DNA of 64,000 nucleotides from Natrialba swarupiae. Its GTDB lineage: Archaea > Halobacteriota > Halobacteria > Halobacteriales > Natrialbaceae. How positions within the stretch are numbered: the first letter of the stretch is position 1; each line of letters begins with the position of its first letter. The notes below the pieces were generated by a model, which made no database searches, was not told the origin of the DNA, and worked only from the letters and a program-made list of their open reading frames with translations. A program made the translations under genes and the position numbers. The DNA is taken from assembly GCF_008245225.1 (NCBI RefSeq), contig NZ_VTAW01000016.1:33399-97398 (forward strand), written 5' to 3'. Below are positions 32,935-42,074 of the stretch, one piece after another.

Positions 32935-33294
32935 ATGGACGAGTACTTCGATATCGTCGCCGAACTCGAGTCGGCTGCCGTCGATCTCTCCGCCGATCAG
33001 GTCTTCCGTCTGATCGCGGACGACGACGTGCGAACGACCATCCGATTCTTGCGCGGTCGTTCGGAGACGACGCTTCCTCGACTCGCTGCGGTCCTCGCAG
33101 CCGTGCCCGCGACCGAGACGGGAACGATCGCGACGGAGGCCGACTACGAGAACGCACGGATCTCCCTCTATCACGCGACGCTTCCTCGACTGGACCACCA
33201 CGGCCTCCTCGCGTTTCACCCCGAAGACGGCACCGTCGACGACGTCTCGATCCCGCCGGCAATCTACTCGTGTATGGACGTCGAAACGGAGTGA
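32935..33294 (+). CDS. DUF7344 winged-helix protein
   Basis: This 119-residue acidic protein contains SADQVFRLIADDDVRTTIRF, the first helices of a winged helix in which a chromosomal regulator-type recognition helix follows (TTLPRLAAVLAAV), then ISLYHATLPRLDHHGLLAFH, the H-x-x-L-P-x-L signature of the DUF7344 family. These haloarchaeal proteins are presumed DNA-binding regulators. The start MDEYFDIVAELE is favoured by the TATA-like element upstream. Its TGA stop overlaps the ATG of the DICT gene, so the two are translationally coupled and probably form one signal unit. Confidence 0.78.
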   Translation: MDEYFDIVAELESAAVDLSADQVFRLIADDDVRTTIRFLRGRSETTLPRLAAVLAAVPATETGTIATEADYENARISLYHATLPRLDHHGLLAFHPEDGTVDDVSIPPAIYSCMDVETE

Positions 33295-34022
33295 TGATGG
33301 GGCTACGCGACGCCATCGACGCCGTCGAACGACGTCGAAAGCGACTCGAGGTCTACACGGACGATCCCGAGATCGCCGACGAGCTGGCGACGCAGTTCGA
33401 AACCCGAAACGTCGACGTCTCACACCGGTCGCTGGGTGCGCTGGACGTGACTGGATTTGTGGTCGTCCGTAGTGGCGACGGCGAGTTCCGCGGTGCACTC
33501 GGGATCGAGCAGTTCGATGCGATCCTCTCGCCGGAGATCAACCCGTCGTGGGAGTTCACGGACGCCGCCGTCGAGACGCGCGAACTGTTCGACTTCCTCG
33601 AGAACACCGTGTTCAGCGCCTACGATCGCCGTCAGATGCTCACAGCGGCTCGCGAGATCGAAGAGCGCGCCTGGCGTGTCGGTGGCGGAACGCTGTACGT
33701 GGGATTCCAACGACGGGACGCTCTCGCCGATCAGAAAGACGTCTACGAACGGCTCGCGACCCACAGGTCGGTGACGGTCACCGTCTTCATCGACGACGAG
33801 TGGGACGATCCGTTCGACGACGTCACCGTCGTCACCGACGCAGACGGGGAGATCGGCGACGTCTGGTTTCTCGTCTTCGATGGCGCCGAAAACGCCCTCC
33901 AGAAGTGTGCGCTGGTCGCCGAGCAACGGGGCCCAGACCGGTACTACGGGTTCTGGACGTACGATCCGGAGATCGTCGACGACCTCCTCGAGGATCTCGA
34001 GTCGACGTACGACCTCGGGTGA
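33294..34022 (+). CDS. DICT sensory domain protein
   Basis: The 242-residue protein starts MMGLRDAIDAVERRRKRLEV, and its first 120 residues (YTDDPEIADELATQFETRNV, then GFVVVRSGDGEFRGALGIEQF) match the DICT domain, a presumed light or ligand sensor found in haloarchaeal and cyanobacterial signalling proteins. The C-terminal half repeats an alpha/beta pattern (GGTLYVGFQRRDALADQKDV, VWFLVFDGAENALQKCALVA). No output domain is present; the DUF7344 regulator encoded just upstream with overlapping codons is the likely partner. A second ATG lies one codon downstream. Confidence 0.8.
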   Translation: MMGLRDAIDAVERRRKRLEVYTDDPEIADELATQFETRNVDVSHRSLGALDVTGFVVVRSGDGEFRGALGIEQFDAILSPEINPSWEFTDAAVETRELFDFLENTVFSAYDRRQMLTAAREIEERAWRVGGGTLYVGFQRRDALADQKDVYERLATHRSVTVTVFIDDEWDDPFDDVTVVTDADGEIGDVWFLVFDGAENALQKCALVAEQRGPDRYYGFWTYDPEIVDDLLEDLESTYDLG

Positions 34023-34066
34023 CGGCGGCCGGACTCGCTGCTGTGGAGCGACACGTGTTCCGTCTC

Positions 34067-34150
34067 GCACGGATTGCTGTCCCGATGGACCGGCACACCC
34101 GCCGCCTGGATCGCGAGTGCGCAAGAACTGACTGACAGGAACCCGTCTCA
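34067..34150. repeat. Dispersed palindromic repeat, copy E
   Basis: The left arm GCACGGATTGCTGTC (34067-34081) and the right arm GACAGGAACCCGTCTCA (34134-34150; read as TGAGACGGGTTCCTGTC) bracket a core CACACCCGC...GCGAGTGCG. Most of it aligns with copy A at 6032. The right end supplies the TGA stop of purD on the minus strand. Confidence 0.65.
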
Positions 34151-35491
34151 GTCTCCCCGAAGTTCTTCGATGTGGTCGATACGCTGCTGGACGAGGTCGG
34201 GTTTACCGATGTCGTGGCGGACGTGTAGTCCGTCGTCGCCGGCGACCGCGAGGGCGTCCTCTGCGATCTCTTCGGCGTCGGTGATCGTGTCCGCGACGCC
34301 GACCAGGGCGAACGATCGCGAGGTCGTCGTGTAGATGCCGTCCTCGCGATCGTCGACGTCATCAGAACTCGAAGAGTTCTGATTGCCCGAAGAGCTCCAC
34401 TCTTCGACGCTCGCGTAAAACAGCAGAGCGTCGCCCGCGCTCTCTTCGTCGACCTGCACCTTCGCACCCGCGTCCGGGTCCGTCGGATACCCCTCCGGCA
34501 CGGCGTACTTACAGACCGTGGCCTGGTCGGCGAACTCGAGTTCCGGCACCGCCTCGCCGTCTCGTGCGGCCGTCAGTACGTCGAGAAAGTCGGTCTCGAG
34601 GACTGGCAGCGTGTTCATGGCTTCGGGGTCGCCAAAGCGGGCGTTGAACTCGATCACCTTCGGTCCTTCGCTGGTCAGCATGTACTGGCCGTAGAGGATG
34701 CCCCGATAGTCCGCTAAGGCGTCGACGGTCGCCTCGATGATCGAGACGGCCTCCTCGTAGTCCTCCTCGTTCATGAACGGCAGTTCGCGGGTCGCGTCGG
34801 AGTAACTGCCCATGCCGCCCGTGTTCGGCCCTTCGTCGCCCTCGTAGGCGCGTTTGTGATCCTGGACGGCGGGAGCGGTCTCGAACGTCCCGTTGGCGAC
34901 GAACGCCTGGACCGTAAACTCCTCGCCGATCAGTCGCTCCTCCAAGACGATCCGGTCGTAGTCGGACTCGCGGATGTACGCTTTGCCCTCTTCGGCCGTG
35001 ATCTGATCGCCGATCACCTTCACACCCTTGCCGCCGGTCAGCCCGGCCGGCTTGATCGCGAGGTCGCCGTCGTACTCGTCGATAAACTCACAGGCGGCTT
35101 CCATATCGTCGAAGGTCTCGAAGTCCGGACAGCCGGGGACGTCGTTTTCGGCCATGAACCGGCGCTGGAACGCCTTGTCCGTCTCGATACGGGCATCGGC
35201 TTCCTTCGGGCCGAAGGCGTAGATCCCGGCGGCCTCGAGTTCGTCCGCGACGCCCGCCTCGAGTGGTGCCTCGGGGCCGACGACGGCGATAGTCGCCTCG
35301 ACTTCCGTCCCGTACTCGACGACGGCTTCGGGATTCGTCGTCTCGAGAGTCTCGAATCCGGCCGCGATCTCTGCGATACCCGGGTTTCGGTTCCCTGCAC
35401 AGGCGTAGATGTCGGCCTCGCTATCCGCGAGCGCGCGGGCGATAGCGTGTTCGCGGCCGCCACCACCGATCAGAAGCACGTTCTCTCGCAT
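34148..35491 (-). CDS. purD: Phosphoribosylamine-glycine ligase (GARS)
   Basis: PurD joins glycine to phosphoribosylamine in the second step of purine synthesis. The 447-residue protein has the N-terminal VLLIGGGGREHAIARAL, the ATP-grasp core with AIKPAGLTGGKGVKVIGDQI and VLEERLIGEEFTVQAFV, and the metal site IEFNARFGDPEAMNTLPVLE. A Ser/Asn-rich insert (EEWSSSGNQNSSSSDDVDD) near residue 365 lies in the C-terminal domain and looks like a halophile loop. Its stop codon is provided by a dispersed repeat. No other pur genes are nearby. Confidence 0.95.
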   Translation of the reverse strand: MRENVLLIGGGGREHAIARALADSEADIYACAGNRNPGIAEIAAGFETLETTNPEAVVEYGTEVEATIAVVGPEAPLEAGVADELEAAGIYAFGPKEADARIETDKAFQRRFMAENDVPGCPDFETFDDMEAACEFIDEYDGDLAIKPAGLTGGKGVKVIGDQITAEEGKAYIRESDYDRIVLEERLIGEEFTVQAFVANGTFETAPAVQDHKRAYEGDEGPNTGGMGSYSDATRELPFMNEEDYEEAVSIIEATVDALADYRGILYGQYMLTSEGPKVIEFNARFGDPEAMNTLPVLETDFLDVLTAARDGEAVPELEFADQATVCKYAVPEGYPTDPDAGAKVQVDEESAGDALLFYASVEEWSSSGNQNSSSSDDVDDREDGIYTTTSRSFALVGVADTITDAEEIAEDALAVAGDDGLHVRHDIGKPDLVQQRIDHIEELRGD

Positions 35492-35624
35492 AGTCGATAG
35501 CGGAACGCACGAACCTGTAAGCGTTACCCTTTTGGCGAGTAGAATGTGTGCACGGACGTGGGCATCGACGACGGAACTCGCGTGTCAGAGCCGAGAGTCG
35601 TGTGCCGAGAACGGGGGCCGTCGG

Positions 35625-37499
35625 TCACCGCTCGAGGATCTCGACGCCGGTGATCTCGAACCGCGCGCCGCCGTCGACCCCCTCACAGAGTTCGATCGTC
35701 CAGCCGTGAGCGGTGACGATCTCTTCGACGATACTCAGTCCCAGTCCGGTCCCCTCGCGGGAACTCGTATACCCCCACTCGAAGACGCGCTCGCGGTCGT
35801 CTTCGTCGATCCCCGGACCGTCATCTGCGACGTAAAAGCCGTCCTCGAGGTCGCCGATCGTGACCGTCACGTCGTCGCCGCCGTGGTCGATCGCGTCTGC
35901 AGAACTGTCTGGTTCTGCATGGCTCGTAGAGCCGTGCTCCACGGCGTCCTCGGGAGTTTGTGACCGAGGGCTCGTCGAACCGTGTTCGACGGCGTTGCTC
36001 ACGAGGTTCTCGAGGAGTTGCTCGAGACGGCCGCCGTCCGCGCGGACCGTCTGCGTCGTCTCGATGTCGAGTGTGGCCTTCGACGTTTCGACGTGTTGCC
36101 AGCACCGTCGCGCGGCGGCCTCGAGCGAGACCGGCTCGTCATCCGTGACGCGTTCGCCTTCGCGTGCGAGCGAGAGGAGATCCGTGATCAGTCGCTCCAT
36201 TCGATCGTGTGCGTCCGACGCGATCGATATCGCTCTGTCGGCGTCTGTCGGCGCGTCCGTGCCGGTCACTTCCTCGTTGCCGTCTCCGTCGCGTAGGAGC
36301 TCGAGTGCACCGCTGGCGACGTTCAGCGGATTGCGAAGATCGTGGGAGACGATGCTCGTGAACTCGTCGAGCCTGGCGTTCTGTCGTTGGAGTTGCTCCC
36401 TCCGTTCTTCGCGCTCGGTAACGTCGTAAGAGAGTCCGACGACGCCGGTGACCGCTTCGCCATCGAAGATCGGCTGGTACCACGACTCGAAGGTCACCTC
36501 GTGGACCTCGACGATCGTACTCACCGGCTCACCGGCCAGCGCCCGCTCGCTGTGCTCGAGTATCGCCGGAACGTCGGCGTACAGGTCGAACACCGATTCG
36601 CCGACGGCCTCACCCGGCTCGAGACCGACCCGTTCGAGCGCCCGCCCCTGTGACCGGGTGAACACCCCTTCGTCGTCGAACGCGAAGAAGACGACTGGCA
36701 CGTGCTCGAGGACGATCTCCAGGGCGTTCTCGAGTTCGATCAGTTCTCGCTGACGGCGTTTTCGTTCCGTAATGTCGCGCGTGATGACGACGAACCGGTC
36801 GTCGTCGGCGCCTCGGAGCTTGGCGACGTGTACTTCCGCGGGGAACGACGATCCGTCGTCGCGTTCGAACCGCGTTTCGACGTGGCGGCGATCTCCGACG
36901 TCCATCTCGGCTAGCGTCGCTCGAATCTCGTCAGGATCGAGCGATCGATCGACCTCCCAGATCTTTCGGCCGACGAGTTCCTCCCTCGACTGGCCGAGCG
37001 CCTCACAGAAGCGACGGTTGACGTCGAGGATCGTCCCCTCCGCGTCGTGGACATCGATCATGTCCGGGGAGTGTTCGACGAAGTCCTCGAGTCTGCCTAC
37101 GAACGGTCTCGTCCGACGGTCCTCGCAATCGACGGCGGCAATCACGCGCCGGGCGATCGACTCACAGCGGTCGGCTCCGTCGCCGGCGTGGACGTACTCG
37201 GTAACGCCCGCCGAAATCGCCTCGCTGGCGAGCGCTTCGGATCCGTCCTCTGGACACAGTACGAACGGGAGGGCTGGATACGTCTCGCGGACCGCCTCGA
37301 GCAACGCGACACCGTCCATCTCGGGCGGATCGTGGCCCGAAACGAGACAGTCGACGTCGGTTTCGGCCAGCGCCTCGAGTGCGGTGGGAACGGAGTCGGT
37401 GGCCCGTACGTCGAGGCGACTGTCGACCGCCTCGCTCGTGTCACCAATTCGATCCGCGGAGTCCACGCCGACGGAGAGAACGCGGATCGAGTCATCCAT
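35625..37499 (-). CDS. Hybrid sensor histidine kinase with a degenerate receiver and two PAS domains
   Basis: This 624-residue cytosolic kinase has a receiver-like domain (1-115), PAS 1 (about 130-250, FVEHSPDMIDVHDAEG), PAS 2 (about 255-375, VVFFAFDDEGVFTRSQ), an H-box VSHDLRNPLN and an ATPase with N-box NAVEHGSTS, GFYVADDGPGI and GTGLGLSIVEEIV. The receiver lacks its phosphoacceptor: Gly55 stands where Asp is expected in VSGHDPPEMDG. The N-box is duplicated (AVEHGSTS, then DAVEHGSTS and DAIDHGGDD), extending the ATP lid by about 30 residues. No membrane segment is present. The partner response regulator is not adjacent. Confidence 0.9.
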   Translation of the reverse strand: MDDSIRVLSVGVDSADRIGDTSEAVDSRLDVRATDSVPTALEALAETDVDCLVSGHDPPEMDGVALLEAVRETYPALPFVLCPEDGSEALASEAISAGVTEYVHAGDGADRCESIARRVIAAVDCEDRRTRPFVGRLEDFVEHSPDMIDVHDAEGTILDVNRRFCEALGQSREELVGRKIWEVDRSLDPDEIRATLAEMDVGDRRHVETRFERDDGSSFPAEVHVAKLRGADDDRFVVITRDITERKRRQRELIELENALEIVLEHVPVVFFAFDDEGVFTRSQGRALERVGLEPGEAVGESVFDLYADVPAILEHSERALAGEPVSTIVEVHEVTFESWYQPIFDGEAVTGVVGLSYDVTEREERREQLQRQNARLDEFTSIVSHDLRNPLNVASGALELLRDGDGNEEVTGTDAPTDADRAISIASDAHDRMERLITDLLSLAREGERVTDDEPVSLEAAARRCWQHVETSKATLDIETTQTVRADGGRLEQLLENLVSNAVEHGSTSPRSQTPEDAVEHGSTSHAEPDSSADAIDHGGDDVTVTIGDLEDGFYVADDGPGIDEDDRERVFEWGYTSSREGTGLGLSIVEEIVTAHGWTIELCEGVDGGARFEITGVEILER

Positions 37500-37696
37500 G
37501 CCAATCGTATGAACTCGACGGGCAAAAGCCGTTCGTGCGGTATTTCGGTCGAGCGCCGACAGGGTCGGGGACCGGTCTTCGCCCGGGCCGTCGGGCGGTG
37601 GCGGGGAGGAGCGAACGGGATCGCCCCATCACCCAGTCGAACCAACAGTTTTGAGCGAGGGGTTCGTGGTACCAGCTGACACTCCGGAGGTTAGTA

Positions 37697-39055
37697 ATGA
37701 CTGACACAACCGACATCGAACGGACGATCGACGCAAACGACGTAGAGCTCGTGCGACTGCTTTTCGTGAACAACAGCGGCGTGCCTCGCGGGCGCGTACT
37801 CGACGCCGGCGACGTCGACGCGATCTTCGAGGACGGTGCGAACCTCACGAAAGGGATGCAGTCGTTCAACGCCCTCGACGCCCTCGTCCCCGACGGGACG
37901 TTCGGCCCGGTCGGGGAGATACGGGTGGTCCCGGACCCGGAAACGTTTCGGGTGCTCCCCTACGCCGACCGGACCGCGGTCGCGCTGTGTAACATGTACG
38001 AACTCGACGGCACGCCGTGGGACGCCTGTCCGCGCTCACGTCTCGAGTCGTACCTCGCGGAGCTGACCGACGACGGCCTCGTCCCCACCGCAGCGTTCGA
38101 GGGTGAGTACTACCTGGCACGCGAGCCCGAGGAGGGCGACGGGCTCGAGCCGTTCGACGACAGCACCTGCTTCGCAGTCGACGGGATGGATTCGGCCCAC
38201 GACGTCACGCTCGACACCGTCGACGCGCTGAAAGCCCAGGGACTCGGGCTCTCGAACTACTACCCCGAGTACGGCCCGGGCCAGCAAGAGCTCGTGATCG
38301 AACACGACGAGGGGATCGCACCGGCGGACAACCACGTCCTCTACAAGGCCACCGTCAACGCGGTCGCCCGCCAGCACGGCCTCGAGGCCACGTTCGCGCC
38401 ACAACCGTTCGACGGCCTTCCGGGCAGCGGCTGTCACGTCCACCTCTCGCTGTGGCGCGACGACGAGAACGTCTTCGCCGACCCCGACGGCGACGGGCCG
38501 TACGGACTCAGCGAGTTCGGACGACAGTTCGTCGCGGGCGTCCTCGAGCACGCGCCCGCGCTCGTCGCGCTCACCGCGCCGACGGTGCAGTCGTACGACC
38601 GCCTCCAGCCGGGCATGTGGGCGTCGGCGTTTACCTGCTGGGGGCCGGACAACCGCGAGGCCTGCGTCCGCGTCCCCTCGACGAACTGGAGCGACGAGAC
38701 CGGATCGACGCGGATCGAGTACAAGTCCTGTGACAACACCGCCAACCCGTATCTCGTCGAACTGGGTCTGCTCGCCGCCGGGATGGACGGCGTCGAGCGC
38801 GGTCTGGACCCCGGCGAACCGCTCGACCGGGACCCCTCGGCGCTCTCCGAGGACGAGCGAGACGCCCGCGGCATCGAGCGCCTGCCCGAGACGCTCGCGG
38901 ACGCACTCGACGAACTCGCCGCCGACGACGTCCTTCGCGACGCACTCGGCGAGACGCTCCACGAGTCGTACCTCGAGGTCAAACGCAGCGAGTGGGAGGC
39001 CTCCGTCGACGAGGACGGCGAGTGGACCGCCGACTACCTCCTGCGGGCGTTCTGA
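37697..39055 (+). CDS. Glutamine synthetase family protein (GlnA-like)
   Basis: This 452-residue protein belongs to the glutamine synthetase superfamily but to the divergent group that gamma-glutamylates other amines. Visible motifs are LFVNNSGVPRGRVLDAG (N-terminal beta-grasp), FEGEYYLAREPEE (metal Glu), GSGCHVHLSLWRDDENVF, CVRVPSTNWSDETGSTRIEY and SCDNTANPYLVE (substrate region). The housekeeping haloarchaeal GlnA differs in its N-terminus. It is 84 bases upstream of an M20 peptidase, with an amidohydrolase beyond it, a set matching the two halves of FluG. A role in amine or polyamine use is inferred. Confidence 0.88.
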   Translation: MTDTTDIERTIDANDVELVRLLFVNNSGVPRGRVLDAGDVDAIFEDGANLTKGMQSFNALDALVPDGTFGPVGEIRVVPDPETFRVLPYADRTAVALCNMYELDGTPWDACPRSRLESYLAELTDDGLVPTAAFEGEYYLAREPEEGDGLEPFDDSTCFAVDGMDSAHDVTLDTVDALKAQGLGLSNYYPEYGPGQQELVIEHDEGIAPADNHVLYKATVNAVARQHGLEATFAPQPFDGLPGSGCHVHLSLWRDDENVFADPDGDGPYGLSEFGRQFVAGVLEHAPALVALTAPTVQSYDRLQPGMWASAFTCWGPDNREACVRVPSTNWSDETGSTRIEYKSCDNTANPYLVELGLLAAGMDGVERGLDPGEPLDRDPSALSEDERDARGIERLPETLADALDELAADDVLRDALGETLHESYLEVKRSEWEASVDEDGEWTADYLLRAF

Positions 39056-39139
39056 GCGCTCGATCTCCCCGGTCGATCCGGGTTACCGCGGTATCGAACG
39101 AACTACAGCCGAACGGACACCATCACGGATGACGACCAG

Positions 39140-40762
39140 ATGAGCGACGAACACGGACCGACCGAGACGACGAACGGAGCGACGACGAACGAGGGGCGCG
39201 CCGACGGAACGGGCGACGGACTCTCCGCGGCGGAGCGCGCGGTCGTCGAGCGCGGGCGCGAGTGGATCCGCGAACACGAGACCGAACTGGAGGAACTGCT
39301 CGTCGCCCTCGTCGCCCGACCGAGCGTAACGGGCGCAGAGGGGACAGCCGACGATCCGGAGACAACCGTCGGCCACCTCCACGAGTTCCTCGCGGACCGC
39401 ATCGAGCGGGCCGAGCTGACGACCCAGCGGCTGACCGACGTCGGGAGCGCGAGCGAGCCGCGGGACAACTGTTATGCCGTCCTCGAGGGGGAAAGCGACG
39501 AACTGCTCGTCTGTACGAGCCACACCGACACCGTTCCGCCCGGCGACTCGACCGACTGGCCGAACGACGATCCGTACGAACTGGCCAGGGGGGTCGTCCG
39601 CCGACCCGAACCCGAAACCCTCGAACTCCGCGTCGGCGACCGGGTCGAGACGCGCTCGATCCGCGGCCGATACGATCGGATCTGGCGTCGTCGAGCCGAG
39701 GGCGACGACCGCGGTGGCGGCGAGAGTTCAGCCGACGAACGGGAGGTCTTTGTCGGCCGCGGCGCCTACGACAACAAGGCGTCGATCGTCTGTCTCGTCG
39801 GCTCGCTGCTCGCACTCGAGGCTGCTCTCGGGGACGACGCCGAACTCGACGGGACGCTCGTCCACGGCCACCTCGTCGGCGAGGAGGTCGCCCAGGAGGG
39901 CGCAAAGGCGATGGTCGGTCGCAAGGGGTATCCCGACTGGCTCGGCGACCGGTATCCCGACCCGAGCGGCGCGGCGGTCGTCCTCGAGGGATCGTACGGC
40001 TTCGTCCCGGCGATCGGTCACCGCGGGCTGGCGTGGATCAGCCTGCGGGCCGAGGGTGAGTCGACCCACGCCTCCACGCCCCACCTCGGGCGCAACGCCG
40101 TCCTCGGGACCGCCGAGGCGCTCGCCGGCGTGCGCGATCGGCCGTTCCGGAACGAACTGGTCGAGCCGTTCCGCGAGGACGAACTGCTGGGCGATCTCAC
40201 CGTCGCGGCCGGAACGACGATCGCCGGCGGCGACGTCCGGCGCGTCGAGGACGGCGTCGTCGACCGCGGCGGCGTCAACTCCGTTCCGGACTGGTGTGAG
40301 ACGACGTTCGACGTCCGCTTTCCGCGCTGGGCGTCGTTCCCCGACGACCTCGAGTCGGTCCGTGACCACCTCGAGACGACGATCGAGTCGCAGGCGGCCG
40401 ACCGCGCGCCGGACGTCGAGTTCGAGGCGGAGATCGACCCCGAAGAGTTCTTCCCGCCGGTCGCCGTCGCGGCCTCGGAGGCCGACTCGTTCGACCACCC
40501 GCTCGTCGCGACGGCGATCGACGCGGCCCGCGGGACGTTCGGCTACGACCCCGGCGTCACCGTCGCCCCCGGCGTCACGGACGCGGCCTCCATCTACCAC
40601 GGCACCAGGCTCCCGACGCTGGTCGAGTACGGCCCCGCGGGCGCGTGGTCCCACGAACCCCTCGAGTTCGTCGAGCGCGAGCAGGTCGTTCGAGGGGCGG
40701 AGGCGCTGCTCGAGTTCGCGGTGCGGCGGCTCGGCCTTTCGGAAAGGGAAACTGATCGTTAG
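39140..40762 (+). CDS. M20 family metallopeptidase
   Basis: M20 enzymes are di-zinc hydrolases of peptide or amide bonds in small molecules. Ligands are visible: CTSHTDTVPPGD (His and Asp), GRGAYDNKASIV (bridging Asp), HLVGEEVAQEGA (catalytic Glu pair) and WSHEPLEFVEREQV (last His). The lid domain follows HASTPHLGRNAVLGTAEAL. The 540 residues exceed the usual 400-450 because of an acidic insert near residues 175-205. The N-terminus is acidic and disordered, with no signal peptide, so it is cytosolic. It probably shares an operon with the GlnA-like gene and may hydrolyse gamma-glutamyl or related amides. Confidence 0.88.
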   Translation: MSDEHGPTETTNGATTNEGRADGTGDGLSAAERAVVERGREWIREHETELEELLVALVARPSVTGAEGTADDPETTVGHLHEFLADRIERAELTTQRLTDVGSASEPRDNCYAVLEGESDELLVCTSHTDTVPPGDSTDWPNDDPYELARGVVRRPEPETLELRVGDRVETRSIRGRYDRIWRRRAEGDDRGGGESSADEREVFVGRGAYDNKASIVCLVGSLLALEAALGDDAELDGTLVHGHLVGEEVAQEGAKAMVGRKGYPDWLGDRYPDPSGAAVVLEGSYGFVPAIGHRGLAWISLRAEGESTHASTPHLGRNAVLGTAEALAGVRDRPFRNELVEPFREDELLGDLTVAAGTTIAGGDVRRVEDGVVDRGGVNSVPDWCETTFDVRFPRWASFPDDLESVRDHLETTIESQAADRAPDVEFEAEIDPEEFFPPVAVAASEADSFDHPLVATAIDAARGTFGYDPGVTVAPGVTDAASIYHGTRLPTLVEYGPAGAWSHEPLEFVEREQVVRGAEALLEFAVRRLGLSERETDR

Positions 40763-41880
40763 AGATCGTACAGCCCCAACGCGTTCTCGCGCAACACGTT
40801 TTCGGCGACCGTCTCGGCGTACGATTCGGTGACGATCCCATCGGCGACGGCCCCCTCGAGCGTCGACGCGAGCGCGTCCCGGAACCGACGCGCCGCGAGA
40901 ACGTACAGTTCGGGGACGGAGAAGCCGTCGCTGCCGTAGAGCAGTTTGGTCGTCGGCGCGAGCTCCATCGCGGTCGAGACCACCCGTTCGGAGCCGTGCT
41001 GGGCGAACGGGATCGCCAGCGAGAGGTCGAGGTAGACGTTCGGGTAGGTCGCGGTCACGTACCCAGCCTGGCCGACGTAGGGGTAGGCCCCGTGGAGGAC
41101 GACGACCGACGTCTCTGGATGGGCCTCGATACACTCCACGAGGTGGGTCGGGTCGACGTACCGCGGGTGGGCGTCGGGGTCGCCGAATCCGGCGTGAAAC
41201 TGGATCGGCGCGTCGTAGTCGGCGGCGACCTCGCACGCGCGATGGATCACGTAATCCAGCAGCCGCGGGTGCTCGAGGCGGCCGTCCCAGCCCGATCGGA
41301 CGTCGGCGAACGCCGCCCGGGCGTCCGCACGGTCGACCGTCCCGACGTTCAGTCCGCGTCGGTAAGCGACGATGGTCTTCAGCGCGACGTACTCGCCCTC
41401 GAGAGCCGACGCCATCCGATCCACGAGGGCGTCTTCGAACGCCCCGAACTCGGCGTGGTCGTCGATCAACGACTCGGCCAGCGACTCGAGGCGCAACAGC
41501 GGGTAGACGTCCGCGTCGGTGTACTCGCGAAACTCGGCCGGCGACGTGTCCGGAAAGCCGTCGTCCGCGAGGATCACCTCGGTGTTCGTCGAGGCGATGC
41601 AGTCGCGGGTGTACTCATGGCGATCGACCGTGGCGCGGGACTCGAGCAGTTCCCGCTCGAACGCGTCGTCACCGGGGCCGGCGTCGACGTCGAACCGTTC
41701 GGCGAGGACGCCAAGCGCCGCCTGGTAGTTGAAGGTGTGTCTGGCGTCGCGGTACTCGAGGTCGCCCTCGGTGAACCACTGCGCGAAGCGTTCGCGGACG
41801 TCCGTCTCCGACAGCGGTTCGACGGGGTGGGCGTGGTTGTCGATCAGCGCCGTCGTTTCGATCGTCTCCCGAATCGTCAT
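40759..41880 (-). CDS. FluG-type amidohydrolase (NodGS N-terminal half)
   Basis: This 373-residue TIM-barrel protein resembles the amidohydrolase half of FluG and plant NodGS proteins. Metal ligands appear as LIDNHAHP, QFHAGFGD, VVLHGAYPYVGQAG and LLYGSDGF, and the family-specific string VYLDLSLAIPFAQHG follows. In FluG, the other half is a glutamine synthetase domain; here a GS-like gene lies 1.7 kb upstream on the opposite strand. Its stop overlaps that of the M20 gene by four bases (convergent). The exact reaction is unknown; deacylation or decarboxylation of a small acid or amide is possible. Confidence 0.85.
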   Translation of the reverse strand: MTIRETIETTALIDNHAHPVEPLSETDVRERFAQWFTEGDLEYRDARHTFNYQAALGVLAERFDVDAGPGDDAFERELLESRATVDRHEYTRDCIASTNTEVILADDGFPDTSPAEFREYTDADVYPLLRLESLAESLIDDHAEFGAFEDALVDRMASALEGEYVALKTIVAYRRGLNVGTVDRADARAAFADVRSGWDGRLEHPRLLDYVIHRACEVAADYDAPIQFHAGFGDPDAHPRYVDPTHLVECIEAHPETSVVVLHGAYPYVGQAGYVTATYPNVYLDLSLAIPFAQHGSERVVSTAMELAPTTKLLYGSDGFSVPELYVLAARRFRDALASTLEGAVADGIVTESYAETVAENVLRENALGLYDL

Positions 41881-42059
41881 CGTGTCTCACTGTCTCGTGG
41901 TACCGTGTTGGAACTTACGTCCACGCGACGCCCTGCGCTCACCTGACCCGACACCTGGTCCCAGTAATGGCGGCCCGATGTTACGTTCCGCTGCGGTTCA
42001 CATAATGGGACGAACAGTCCACGTCCCGGAAACCCTGCACAACAGTTAAGCACGTTCTG

Positions 42060-42071
42060 CACACATGTGTG
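42060..42071. promoter_or_regulatory. Palindrome overlapping the vapB start region
   Basis: CACACATGTGTG is a perfect 12-base palindrome that ends 3 bases before the vapB ATG at 42075. Antitoxins often bind such sites to control their own operon. A TATA-like AGTTAAGC lies upstream at about 42044. Confidence 0.45.
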
Positions 42072-42074
42072 TGC

